NCBI RefSeq assembly: GCF_003675875.1 | Contig: NZ_RCDI01000001.1 | Location: forward strand, 372,001 to 436,000 | DNA length: 64,000 bases | Direction: 5' to 3' | From: Halostella limicola | GTDB taxonomy: Archaea > Halobacteriota > Halobacteria > Halobacteriales > Natronoarchaeaceae | Shown here: positions 45,340 through 54,034 of the stretch, one piece after another | Position numbering within the stretch: the first letter of the stretch is position 1 | How the letters are laid out: the number at the start of each line of letters is the position of its first letter | Position numbers and translations under genes: made by a program | Notes under the pieces: model-generated | Database searches by the model: none | Told to the model about the DNA's origin: nothing | The model's input: only the letters and a program-made list of their open reading frames with translations

Positions 45340-46737
45340 ATGGTACTCGACGATCTCGGGAGTTCGCTGCGGGGTACGCTCGACAAGCTCCGCGGCAAGT
45401 CCCGAATCAGCGAAGAGGACGTCGAGGAGGTCGTCAAGGAGATACAGCGCTCGCTCCTGCAGGCCGACGTCGACGTCTCCCTCGTGATGGACCTCTCGGA
45501 CAGCATCAAGGAGCGCTCGCTGGAGGAGGAGCCCCCCGCCGGCACGACCGCGCGCGAGCACGTCCTCCGCATCGTCTACGAGGAGATGGTCGACCTCGTC
45601 GGCGAGAGCACCGAGCTCCCGCTCGAAGAGCAGACGATCATGCTCGCCGGTCTCCAGGGCTCGGGGAAGACGACCACCGCCGCCAAGATGGCGTGGTGGT
45701 TCTCGAAGAAGGGCCTCAAGCCCGCGGTCATCCAGACCGACACCTTCCGCCCCGGCGCGTACGACCAGGCCCAGCAGATGTCCGAGCGCGCGGAGGTCGA
45801 CTTCTACGGCGACCCCGACAGCGACGACCCGGTCGAGATCGCCCGCGAGGGCCTCGAAGCGACCGAGGAGGCCGACGTCCGCATCGTCGACACCGCCGGT
45901 CGCCACGCGCTGGAGGACGACCTCATCGCCGAGATCGAGGAGATCGAGGACGTGGTCGCTCCCGACCGCTCGCTGCTCGTGCTCGACGCGGCCATCGGTC
46001 AGGGCGCGAAAGACCAGGCCCAGCAGTTCGAGGAGTCGATCGGCATCGACGGCGTCGTCATCACCAAGCTCGACGGGACGGCGAAGGGCGGCGGCGCGCT
46101 CACCGCCGTCAACGAGACGGGCTCCTCTATCGCCTTCCTCGGCACCGGCGAGGAGGTGCAGGACGTCGAGCGCTTCGAGCCCGACGGCTTCATCTCCCGC
46201 CTGCTCGGCATGGGCGACCTCAAGCAGCTCACCGAGCGCGTCGAGCGCGCGATGCAGGAGACCCAGGAGGAGGACGAGGAGTGGGACCCCGAGGACATGC
46301 TTCAGGGGCAGTTCACCCTCCGGGACATGAAAAAGCAGATGGACGCGATGAACCGGATGGGTCCGCTCGACCAGGTGATGGACATGATCCCGGGCTTCGG
46401 CGGCGGCATCAAGGACCAGCTCCCGGACGACGCCATGGACGTCACCCAGGAGCGCATGCGGAGCTTCGAGGTCATCATGGACTCGATGACCGAGGACGAA
46501 CTGGAGAACCCCCGTCAGATCGGCCAGAGCCGCACCGAGCGCATCGCCCGCGGCAGCGGCCAGCCCGAGGAGCGCGTCCGCGAACTGCTCCAGCAGCACA
46601 AGATGATGGAGCGCACCATCAAGCAGTTCCAGGGCATGGGCCAGGGCGACATGGACATGCAGCGCATGATGAAGAAGATGGAGAACCAGGGCGGTGGCGG
46701 CGGTGGCGGCGGCATGGGCGGGAACTTCCCGTTCTAA
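45340..46737 (+). CDS. ffh: signal recognition particle protein SRP54
   Basis: 465 residues. N domain (1-90), G domain with P-loop GLQGSGKTT (104-112), DTAGRH and TKLDGTAKG, then the Met-rich M domain (about 300-440), which binds 7S RNA and signal sequences. The C-terminus is a glycine run. It delivers nascent membrane proteins to FtsY (encoded at 36.3 kb). A hairpin-rich spacer begins 7 nt after its stop. Confidence 0.97.
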   Translation: MVLDDLGSSLRGTLDKLRGKSRISEEDVEEVVKEIQRSLLQADVDVSLVMDLSDSIKERSLEEEPPAGTTAREHVLRIVYEEMVDLVGESTELPLEEQTIMLAGLQGSGKTTTAAKMAWWFSKKGLKPAVIQTDTFRPGAYDQAQQMSERAEVDFYGDPDSDDPVEIAREGLEATEEADVRIVDTAGRHALEDDLIAEIEEIEDVVAPDRSLLVLDAAIGQGAKDQAQQFEESIGIDGVVITKLDGTAKGGGALTAVNETGSSIAFLGTGEEVQDVERFEPDGFISRLLGMGDLKQLTERVERAMQETQEEDEEWDPEDMLQGQFTLRDMKKQMDAMNRMGPLDQVMDMIPGFGGGIKDQLPDDAMDVTQERMRSFEVIMDSMTEDELENPRQIGQSRTERIARGSGQPEERVRELLQQHKMMERTIKQFQGMGQGDMDMQRMMKKMENQGGGGGGGGMGGNFPF

Positions 46738-47052
46738 ACGACCGTTTTCGCCCCGGGTTCGCTCGCGGCACGAGCGAACCGCTCTCTGCTCACGGGTCGG
46801 AGGCCCGTTCGCACGGCCCGCGGGAGCGAAGCTCCCGCGCTGGGCGAAAAATGCCGATCAAGAAAGGCCGGGCGCTCCCTGCGGTCGCGCTCGGTAACCC
46901 GCTCACTTCGTTCGCGGGTACTCGCTAGGGTGGTCGCTGACGGCGAAACGGCGGCACCGCCGCCGTACGATCGCCGCTCCGGCCGCCTGTCCTTCCCCTT
47001 TTGCCGGACACGCTCTCCGAGCGGTCCGTTGCAGTCGGCGTCTCTCCGCGGT
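46738..47052 (+). repeat. hairpin-rich spacer with a cloverleaf-like fold
   Basis: No gene is seen in this stretch. An outer perfect 9-bp stem TTTTCGCCC/GGGCGAAAA (46745-46753/46842-46850) encloses three hairpins: a perfect 10-bp stem 46756-46765/46771-46780, a 5-bp stem 46792-46796/46804-46808 and an 8-bp stem 46820-46827/46831-46838 with a GAA loop. A further 6-bp hairpin ACCCGC/GCGGGT is at 46897-46919. It sits between convergent ffh and surE. It could be a two-way terminator, a REP-like element or a structured RNA. Confidence 0.6.
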
Positions 47053-47886
47053 CTACCGCGCGTTCAGCGTCTCGACGATGGCGTCCAGTTCCTCGTGATG
47101 GGTCGCCTCGCGGGGCGCGGTCAGCGGCGAGACGCTCACCTCGCCGTCGACGACGGCGCGGCGGTCGGAGCCGACCTCGTAGCGGTCGCGGACGTCGTCG
47201 ATGTCCGGGAAGGGGTTCTCGTAGCCGACGGTGTGGGGCCAGAACTTGTCCCGGAGGGCGACGTGGCGCTCGCCCTCGCCGACGGTGAGGTCGTCGGGCA
47301 CACCGGCGTCGTGGTCGACGGTCACGTCGAAGTCGTCGTCCGGGTGCGTGACGCGGATGCGGGGGTCCTCGGCGTCGATGGGCGCGTTGACGTTCAGTAC
47401 GTCGACGGCGTCGAAGACCCCCGCTTCGAGCGACCGGGAGACCAGTTCGCGGGCGACGGCGGCGGGGGCGTCGAAGTCGTAGTCCGCGGGCGGATGCGGG
47501 AAGAACTCGGCGTTGTGGTAGGCGGAGACGGCGACGGCCGGCGTGCCGAGGAAGGCCGCTTCCATCGCCGCGCTGACGGTGCCGGAGCGGCCGATGACGT
47601 ACGCGCCCATGTTCGGGCCGTGGTTGCAGCCCGACACCACGAGGTCGAACTCGCGGTCGAGGCCGCGGAGGCCGTAGGCGACGCAGTCGGCGGACGTCCC
47701 GGCGACGGCGTAGCCGCGGTCGCGCTCCGCCAGCGTGGCGTGGGTCGAGCGCTTGCGCCCGACGCCGGACTGGTCGTCGGCGGGGGCGACCACCGTCACG
47801 TCGCCGACGGTCCCCAGCTCCCGGTGGAGCGCCGCCAGGCCGTCGCCGTCGATGCCGTCGTCGTTCGTGAGGAGGATGTCGGTCAC
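47053..47886 (-). CDS. surE: 5'/3'-nucleotidase SurE
   Basis: 277 residues. Metal-binding ILLTNDDGIDGDGL at the N-terminus (acidic pair DD), VAPADDQSGVGRK and VVSGCNHGPNMG are SurE signatures. Hydrolyses nucleoside monophosphates and possibly polyphosphate. GTG at 47886 gives the conserved VTDILL start; no ATG fits. Divergent from the MgtE-like pair. Confidence 0.94.
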   Translation of the reverse strand: MTDILLTNDDGIDGDGLAALHRELGTVGDVTVVAPADDQSGVGRKRSTHATLAERDRGYAVAGTSADCVAYGLRGLDREFDLVVSGCNHGPNMGAYVIGRSGTVSAAMEAAFLGTPAVAVSAYHNAEFFPHPPADYDFDAPAAVARELVSRSLEAGVFDAVDVLNVNAPIDAEDPRIRVTHPDDDFDVTVDHDAGVPDDLTVGEGERHVALRDKFWPHTVGYENPFPDIDDVRDRYEVGSDRRAVVDGEVSVSPLTAPREATHHEELDAIVETLNAR

Positions 47887-47947
47887 GTCGTTCGGTGATA
47901 CGAACCCGCTCCCGTAAGCCTGCCGAAGCGCTCCGCGGAGTCGCCGG

Positions 47948-47955
47948 CTTTTATC
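47948..47955 (+). promoter_or_regulatory. TATA-like box for the MgtE-like pair
   Basis: CTTTTATC ends 24 nt before the ATG at 47980. Confidence 0.5.
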
Positions 47956-47979
47956 CGGTACCGGCGCGTGGGAACGCCC

Positions 47980-48558
47980 ATGAGTGTCCGCGAGGTCGCC
48001 GTCGACGCCTACCGGGAGGCGTTGCCGGTCCTCGGGGCGAGCGCGGTCGGCGGGCTCTTCGCCGGCGCGGTTCTCAGCGGCATGCGCGCCGAACTGGAGG
48101 CGGTCGCCGGCCTGCTGGTGCTCGTCCCCGCGCTGCTGGCCACGCGGGGCAACGTCTACGGCGCGCTCGGCGCGAAACTCTCCTCGGCGCTCCACCAGGG
48201 GCTGGTCGATCCGGTGTTCGATTTCGACGACGAGCGCCTGGTGGCCGCCGTGACCGCCGCGATGGCCAACGGCGTCCTCGTCAGCGTGTTCGCGGCGGTC
48301 GTCGCGTACGCCGTCCTGGTCCTGCTCTCCCGGCCCGCCGCGTCGCTCGTCACGCTCGCCGCCGTGGCCTTCGTCGCGGGCCTGCTGTCGGGGATCGCGC
48401 TGACGGTCGTCGTCGTGTTCGCCGTGTTCGCCGGCTACCGGCGCGGCCTGAACCCCGACACGCTCGTCGGGCCAGTCGTGACGACGACCGGCGACGTGTT
48501 CGGCATGGCGACGCTACTGATAGCGGTCAGGATCGTGCTGGCGCTGGGAGGGGGCTGA
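47980..48558 (+). CDS. MgtE/SLC41-type transporter half, first
   Basis: 192 residues with about five membrane segments. VLVPALLATRGNVYGALGAKLSSAL matches the conserved pore region of the MgtE transmembrane domain, and GPVVTTTGDVFGMATL the last-helix signature. No cytoplasmic N or CBS domain is present, unlike bacterial MgtE. The next gene encodes the matching half, directly abutting, so both probably assemble into one Mg2+ carrier or channel. Confidence 0.88.
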   Translation: MSVREVAVDAYREALPVLGASAVGGLFAGAVLSGMRAELEAVAGLLVLVPALLATRGNVYGALGAKLSSALHQGLVDPVFDFDDERLVAAVTAAMANGVLVSVFAAVVAYAVLVLLSRPAASLVTLAAVAFVAGLLSGIALTVVVVFAVFAGYRRGLNPDTLVGPVVTTTGDVFGMATLLIAVRIVLALGGG

Positions 48559-49128
48559 ATGGGCGGTTCTCGCGGCGGCACGTGGTCGGTTCGGGGCATC
48601 GCCCGGGCGATGCTTCCGCTGCTGGCCGTCCTCACGGTCGTCGAGGTCGGCAGCGGTCTCGTGCTCGACGCGTTCGAGGAGCAACTGCTGCGGTATCCCT
48701 CCCTGCTCGTGCTCGTCCCGGTCACTATCGGGACCGCCGGCAATCTGGGGAGCATCCTCGCGGCCCGCCTCTCGACGGCGTTTCACCTCGGGACGCTCTC
48801 CTTCGCCCCGGACGACGACCGCCTGCTCGGCAACGCCGCCGCCACGGTCGCGCTCGCGCTGACGGTCTTTCCCGTCGTCGGGGTCAGCGCGTGGCTGGTG
48901 ACGCTCGCGACGACCGGCACGGAACTCTCTCCGGGCACCGTCGTGCTGGTCGCGACGATGTCGGGTGCCGCGCTGGCCGTCCTCGCGGTCGTCGTCACGC
49001 TGATCGCCACCTACGCCGCGTACCGCTTGCGGCTCGACCCGGACGACGTCGTCATCCCCGTCGTGACAAACACCTGTGACGTACTGGGTGTCCTCGTTCT
49101 GTTCGCAGTGGTCCGGATACTCATCTGA
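48559..49128 (+). CDS. MgtE/SLC41-type transporter half, second
   Basis: 189 residues with about five segments. VLVPVTIGTAGNLGSILAARLSTAF and IPVVTNTCDVLGVLVLF repeat the two signatures of the first gene. Starts on the base after the first gene's stop. The tandem pair equals the two repeats fused in eukaryotic SLC41. CBS regulation is absent. Confidence 0.88.
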   Translation: MGGSRGGTWSVRGIARAMLPLLAVLTVVEVGSGLVLDAFEEQLLRYPSLLVLVPVTIGTAGNLGSILAARLSTAFHLGTLSFAPDDDRLLGNAAATVALALTVFPVVGVSAWLVTLATTGTELSPGTVVLVATMSGAALAVLAVVVTLIATYAAYRLRLDPDDVVIPVVTNTCDVLGVLVLFAVVRILI

Positions 49129-49167
49129 GGCGGAAGTGTCAAGTACACGTATCACCGCGGTGGGGGT

Positions 49168-50151
49168 ATGCGACGACGCCGCTATCTTCACGCAGTCTCT
49201 ACGACTACCGCCGCCCTCGCGCTCGCCGGCTGTACCGGCGCGGTGGGGGACGGCGGGGACGGGAACGCGGGCTCCGACGACGACACGACGACCACCGCCG
49301 ACGGGAGCCGACAGGTCGACGCGGCCATCGCGGCGGCCGTCGGCGAACTCAACACGGCCGCGGGCGAACTCGACGCCGCGCAGGCCCGCTTCGCAGAGGA
49401 CCAGTCCTTCGAGTTCGAGGGCGTCGCCGATCGGGTCGAGACGGCCCGCTCGGAGCTCGACGACGCCGAGCCGGACGCGTCCGAGGAGCAGCGGGCCGTC
49501 ATCGAGGAGGTCCGCGAGTACGCCGCGGTCGTCGCCGCGATGAACGACGCCTTCCTGACGCTCGTCGGCGCCGAGGACCGCGTCGCCGAGGTGCGCTCCG
49601 CCGTCGAGAACGAGGAGTTCGACCGCGCGGGCGGCCTCGCCGACGACCTGGCGAGCGAGACGGGCGACGCCCGGTCGACCCTCGACGGCGCGAGCGACGC
49701 GGCAGCGGGGATGGACGCCGACGTCCTCGAGGCCCGGGAGTCCGTCGAGATCGCCCGGCTCCGCGACGGGTACGACCAGCTCTCTGCGCTCGCCGCGGGG
49801 TTCGACGCGCTCGCCGTCGCCTACGGCGACCTGATCGACGGCCGGGCCGCGCTGGGCGAGGGCCGCGCCGCCGCGGACGACCGCGATTACTCGGCCGCCG
49901 CGGAGGCGTTCGACCGCGCCGCGGGGCGCTTCGAGTCGGGAACGACCACCGCGGAGGACGCGCTGACCGAGGAGCCGCCGGAGCGAGTCGGGTCGGAACT
50001 CCGCGCGCTGTCGTGCCGGGGCGGCCACCTCGCGACCGCCGCCAGTCACTTCCACGCGAGCGCGGAGGCGGCGGCCGAAGGGGACCACGCCACCGCGCAG
50101 GAGGAGCGCGAGGCGGCGGAGGACGCGCTCGACGCGGTCGCGGAGTGCTGA
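49168..50151 (+). CDS. haloarchaeal helical lipoprotein
   Basis: 327 residues. Twin-arginine-like N-terminus (MRRRRYLHAVS) and lipobox LALAGC give a lipid-anchored extracytoplasmic protein. After a Gly/Asp/Thr linker, the mature part is long Ala/Glu/Asp-rich helices (for example AAGELDAAQARFAEDQ), likely helical bundles with TPR-like periodicity. Two cysteines occur late (LSCRGG and the last residue AEC). Function unknown. Confidence 0.7.
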   Translation: MRRRRYLHAVSTTTAALALAGCTGAVGDGGDGNAGSDDDTTTTADGSRQVDAAIAAAVGELNTAAGELDAAQARFAEDQSFEFEGVADRVETARSELDDAEPDASEEQRAVIEEVREYAAVVAAMNDAFLTLVGAEDRVAEVRSAVENEEFDRAGGLADDLASETGDARSTLDGASDAAAGMDADVLEARESVEIARLRDGYDQLSALAAGFDALAVAYGDLIDGRAALGEGRAAADDRDYSAAAEAFDRAAGRFESGTTTAEDALTEEPPERVGSELRALSCRGGHLATAASHFHASAEAAAEGDHATAQEEREAAEDALDAVAEC

Positions 50152-50209
50152 CGCGCTCGGCGCCGACGCGACCGACGGAACTTTGCTCGCTCCGCCGTCA
50201 GGGTGACCC

Positions 50210-51178
50210 GTGCAGTGGCTCGTCGACCTCCTGCTCGGCACCGTCCTCCCCCGCGTCGCCAAGATAACGCTGTTTATCGCGCTCGGTGTCGGCCTCGCGA
50301 ACCTCGCCGTCGAGTTCGGCGCGGTCCGCTACATCGCCGGCCTGGCCGCGCCGCTGACCGACCCCGCGAACCTCCCGCGGGAAGTCGGCACCGCCATCCT
50401 CACGACGACCGCCTCGACGACGGCGGGCTACGGCATGCTCGCCGAGTTCCGCGAGTCCGGCACGCTGGACGACCGCGCGACGCTCGTCGCCATCACCATC
50501 AACACGTTCTTCGGCTTCGTCCAGCACATCTTCACCTTCTACGCGCCGGTGCTGATCCCCATCCTCGGCCTCGAAGTCGGCCTGCTGTACGTGGGCACCC
50601 GCGCGGCCATCGCGCTCGCCATCACCGCCGTCGGCGTCATCGCCGGCGCGCTCTTGCTCTCCGAGGAGAACGTCGACCCGGTCGCCACGCCCGACGACGT
50701 GGAGGGGCCGGACCCCGACGAGACCACGCTCGCGGAGAAGGTCCGCGCCGCGGCGGCGAGCACGGAGTCGAAGGTGGTCGACATCCTCCCGCGGCTGCTC
50801 GTCGTGTACGCGCTGGTGAGCGTCCTCACGGCCCGCGCCGACCTGACGGAACTCACCGCCGTCGCGGAGCCGCTGACCTCGCTGCTCGGGCTGCCGGGCG
50901 CGGCCGTCCCCGTCATCGCCGTCTTCGCGTTCGACACGACGAGCGGGGCCATCGCCATCGCGCCGCTGCTCGGCGACACGTTCACGCCGCGCCAGGCCGT
51001 CGCGACGATGCTGGTCGGCGGCATCGTCTCGTTCACCGTCTCGACGTTCAAGCGATCCATCCCGTTCCAGTACGGGATCTGGGGCCCCGAGTTCGGCTCG
51101 AAGGTGATAGCGGTGAACACGGGCCTGAAGGTGGCGTTCATCGCCGTCGCCCTCGCCGTCCTGCTTTCCCCGCTGTGA
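50210..51178 (+). CDS. nucleoside-recognition (Gate) domain membrane protein
   Basis: 322 residues from GTG, with about eight hydrophobic segments in two halves. The halves share the Gate-domain motif (TTTASTTAGYGMLAEF in the first, FDTTSGAIAIAPLLGDTFT in the second), as in SpmA/SpmB and CNT-like nucleoside-recognition proteins. A polar loop (about 160-190) separates them. Transport substrate unknown. Last GC-rich gene before the island. Confidence 0.85.
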   Translation: MQWLVDLLLGTVLPRVAKITLFIALGVGLANLAVEFGAVRYIAGLAAPLTDPANLPREVGTAILTTTASTTAGYGMLAEFRESGTLDDRATLVAITINTFFGFVQHIFTFYAPVLIPILGLEVGLLYVGTRAAIALAITAVGVIAGALLLSEENVDPVATPDDVEGPDPDETTLAEKVRAAAASTESKVVDILPRLLVVYALVSVLTARADLTELTAVAEPLTSLLGLPGAAVPVIAVFAFDTTSGAIAIAPLLGDTFTPRQAVATMLVGGIVSFTVSTFKRSIPFQYGIWGPEFGSKVIAVNTGLKVAFIAVALAVLLSPL

Positions 51179-51458
51179 GCGCCTTCTCGCGGTTTCACCC
51201 TCGTTCTCTGGTCCAGACTCTCTACTGACAACTACTTAAAGCAGTCAATAGAGGGTTGTGAATCCAGCATCAGTGGTGCCACCATGCCGTACCATCATGT
51301 GGTTCACTCGGATTATCTATTTGAAGGAACCTACACTTTTCGATTTCATGTAAGGAAAAATAATTAATAAGTTAAATAACTATAGATAATAAATATAAAT
51401 AGAAATATAATACTCGACAAGGTACTAAGGATTACGGCGTACAAGAGAGCATGAAGTC
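51179..51458. other. composition boundary and AT-rich island edge
   Basis: The GC-rich chromosomal sequence ends near 51235 (CTACTTAAAG) and the next bases are much richer in A/T, extreme at about 51350-51420. No tRNA, integrase or clear direct repeat marks the edge. Small open frames of 27-31 codons here look like noise or relics. Confidence 0.5.
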
Positions 51459-52373
51459 ATGACTAATATCTCGGAGAGATCGTGGATTGAATCTATAGCT
51501 GGCTTTGTGTTAGCTGCCTTCGTTATCACTGGAGTCATATCTATAGCATTAGTTATGTATTTCAATAATAGTATACCTAATAGTTATATAAATTTGGGGC
51601 CACTTCTTCTGGTTCTTGTAACTCTCATAAACATAGGCCTGAGTGGGTTAGGCTATTTAGAAAGTAGAAAAGAAAGAAGGCTGAATAGAGAAACTCTTTC
51701 CGAATATAGGAAAGATGGAATAATCGAACTCTTAGCGAGATCTACTAAACGATATATGGAGGGCTTCTATTCGGATCGAAGGAAGATAAACGTTGAAACT
51801 TATGAATTCCCCCTTTATGGAGAGCTGGAGGGGGTACCGATCTCTCAATTTCTCTCCGAAGATATCATAAACGATATTGAAAAGCATTATCCTGATATCA
51901 GAGATGATTTTTCAGAATATATTGACGTCAGAAGGCGATACGTGAAGCAACGGAGAACTGCCAAAGAAAAAATAAAATCTTCTATCACTGACAAATTGCC
52001 TAATCACATCAGCGAAGAATTACACAATGAAGGAGCATCTGAAAGAAGCATAATACATAATTCAGAGGATCTTGCAGAAATAGTTTTAACAGGGACTCCT
52101 CCAGAAAGCTCAACAGGGTGGGTTGAATCGTCTCTTGACCAAACCCAAGAGCCATTACTTGAGTGGCGAAAATCGGAAGAATTGGTAGACTGTTTTCGAT
52201 CTCTTGATTGTGTAGCAAAAGAACTCCTAACTATAAGCGATAAGATAGAAGAAGAAATAGAAGATGTTGAAGAGGAAGTGATGAGTACCTACAATATCAC
52301 GCATGCGGAGATTAAGAGCCGTGAGGAGGAATTAGGATTAGATCAGACAGAAGTAGATGTCATAACTTTATAA
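51459..52373 (+). CDS. membrane-anchored coiled-coil protein of unknown function
   Basis: 304 residues. Two membrane helices near the N-terminus (about 12-34 and 44-64), followed by a soluble helical domain rich in Glu/Lys/Arg (for example RRYVKQRRTAKEKI, ISDKIEEEIEDVEEE). No known family. Low GC and codon use differ from the region to the left, fitting acquired DNA. First gene inside the island. Confidence 0.65.
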   Translation: MTNISERSWIESIAGFVLAAFVITGVISIALVMYFNNSIPNSYINLGPLLLVLVTLINIGLSGLGYLESRKERRLNRETLSEYRKDGIIELLARSTKRYMEGFYSDRRKINVETYEFPLYGELEGVPISQFLSEDIINDIEKHYPDIRDDFSEYIDVRRRYVKQRRTAKEKIKSSITDKLPNHISEELHNEGASERSIIHNSEDLAEIVLTGTPPESSTGWVESSLDQTQEPLLEWRKSEELVDCFRSLDCVAKELLTISDKIEEEIEDVEEEVMSTYNITHAEIKSREEELGLDQTEVDVITL

Positions 52374-52476
52374 TAAATACGAGCCCAGGCAATTTCAGCA
52401 AGAAGGCACTCTTCACCGCCGTTGCACTTACCGTCCTCTCTCTATCCGCACTCGTACAATCTCTATGATATATTCT

Positions 52477-52935
52477 CTAAATCTTATCTTCAATTTCTCC
52501 GATCGCATTTTGTCTATTCACGGCAATAGTTCTCATACTATCTATGATTTCGGAATAGGCCTCATCGCTGCTTATATTCCCTTGGCGCGTTTCTTCTAAC
52601 TGAAAATTGACTTCTTTTTGTGCCATCTTTGCACTTGAGTAGAATTGGGTGATCGCTGATGCTTCTTCTTCTGATAGGAGTCCTAATTCAACCGCATTTG
52701 CTTGATAAACAGTATCTTCTACAAAATTTATTCCTGGATAATCCAGCGGAGTAGCTTGTTCTACCCAGTTATCAATCACATCCATAGCCTCTAATTCTGA
52801 TTTCAAGGAGGCCCGAAGCTTCTGCTTCTTACGACGCGTTTTATAGAATGAGATGAACCAATTTGATCCAAGCGAGAGTATTGCCCCGAGTACTACGAGT
52901 GAAAGGTCTCGAATGAATGCCATTGGGAAATCCAT
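52477..52935 (-). CDS. small membrane-anchored protein of unknown function
   Basis: 152 residues. One N-terminal membrane helix (FIRDLSLVVLGAILSLGSNWF) followed by a basic cluster (KTRRKKQKLR) and a soluble helical domain. Domain size and layout resemble many membrane-tethered phage or island proteins, but no family can be named. A second ATG at 52923 is possible. Confidence 0.6.
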   Translation of the reverse strand: MDFPMAFIRDLSLVVLGAILSLGSNWFISFYKTRRKKQKLRASLKSELEAMDVIDNWVEQATPLDYPGINFVEDTVYQANAVELGLLSEEEASAITQFYSSAKMAQKEVNFQLEETRQGNISSDEAYSEIIDSMRTIAVNRQNAIGEIEDKI

Positions 52936-53507
52936 AACCCTACTTTTTGATTAGGTATCTTGATTGTACTGGAAGAGACGGAATGAGGCTTAGAAACACC
53001 CACAGAAAGAAAAGGAGAAGAAATATCCACCAGGTGAAATGACTTAGCAGAGACGGAAAAACACAGCTGGGAGTTCCTATGGAAAAGAAGTACGGAAGGA
53101 TAAAGGTAGGGAACGAAAGTCTGGGAAGAACCCATTTGCAGACAGGATAGATTAAAAGACACGGGAATTCATAAAGAAGAGAACTTATCCCCCGTTCTTG
53201 AGACGATTTTGTCGGTTAATATCCTCAGGGAATCCTACCTTCCACGTGAAGGTGGTTTCAGCAGGTGTCAAATTCAAGCCAATATACGCTCCATTAATGA
53301 GGATCTCTTTCTGGATGGTGAGTGAACTATTCCCACTTCTCCTAAACCGATGAGGGTGCCGCACAACGATTTTCAGAGACGATCTCTTCTCTACTGTAGC
53401 TCACACCTGGGCGTTTGTCAATAGTCTCATCGTCTCGATGAGAGTTCCTCATTTGTTATAACATACCAAACGTATTTCGTCCACACTGTAGGATTCAGAA
53501 ATGAGGC
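52936..53507. other. gene-poor spacer with purine-rich tract
   Basis: No convincing gene. 52960-53165 is strongly purine-rich on the plus strand; the minus-strand 89-codon frame within it lacks protein character. Further on, GTCTCATCGTCTCGATGAGAG (53424-53444) holds a short imperfect inverted repeat. Confidence 0.5.
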
Positions 53508-53777
53508 ATGAACTACGATTTAAACAAGGAAAGGACGGAGACGGATAGACAAGGTAACGTCATCAGAATATTCTATGAAGGAGAACAGATATACCATGAA
53601 TACTACCATTGCTTTAATTGTACCTGGACAGGGGAAATAGACCACTACAGTAGATTCTTGGAGAATTGTCCCCACTGTGCAGCTGGGAGACACCAAGGTG
53701 GGCTCCAAATAGAATATAGGTGGGATGGGATATACAAGGATGCTCGTGAGCAGGCACTAAGTAGAGATAATCCATAG
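53508..53777 (+). CDS. small zinc-ribbon protein
   Basis: 89 residues. CFNC (~35-38) and CPHC (~54-57) form a zinc ribbon within HCFNCTWTGEI and LENCPHCAAG. The rest is polar with many Tyr and Asp. No family recognised. Low GC. The conserved spacer motif A begins ~50 nt downstream. Confidence 0.55.
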   Translation: MNYDLNKERTETDRQGNVIRIFYEGEQIYHEYYHCFNCTWTGEIDHYSRFLENCPHCAAGRHQGGLQIEYRWDGIYKDAREQALSRDNP

Positions 53778-53827
53778 CAGCACTTCTATTCTTGATCCGA
53801 GGATCAATTTCACGTGACCATTGCTTG

Positions 53828-53884
53828 CCACCCCCATCAAAATTAGCCATGAATTGGGTCCCCACCTTTGCTGGGCGGGGGTGG
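53828..53884. repeat. conserved structured spacer motif, copy A
   Basis: An 8-bp stem CCACCCCC (53828-53835) / GGGGGTGG (53877-53884) encloses ATCAAAATTAG and an inner TGGGTCCCCA. It shares CCCCATCAARATTAG and GGGGTGGAT, at almost equal spacing (31 versus 32 nt), with copy B at 63741. Function unknown. Confidence 0.5.
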
Positions 53885-54034
53885 ATAAGACCGCACGTCA
53901 CTACACGAAATGACTGTAATATTTAATCTTCTAGTTATTAATCAATAGAGTATTAAATATCCCCATTACATGTCTTTGTAGTTGAGGTAATCAGGACAGT
54001 GGAGAGGTAGAACGATAAAAGGAGGATAGTTCCG

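Noticed and set aside
51259-51370. Mini frames of 27-31 codons at the island edge
   Set aside because: Two overlapping frames are open equally, with no recognisable motif; likely chance.
52893-53162. 89-codon minus-strand frame
   Set aside because: Sits in a purine-skewed tract; the translation is Ser/Phe-rich with no motif, and overlaps the start of the real gene at 52935.
53614-53901. 95-codon minus-strand frame across spacer motif A
   Set aside because: Overlaps the zinc-ribbon gene. Copy B of the motif has stops and a 2-nt length change in the matching frame, so the shared sequence is not coding.
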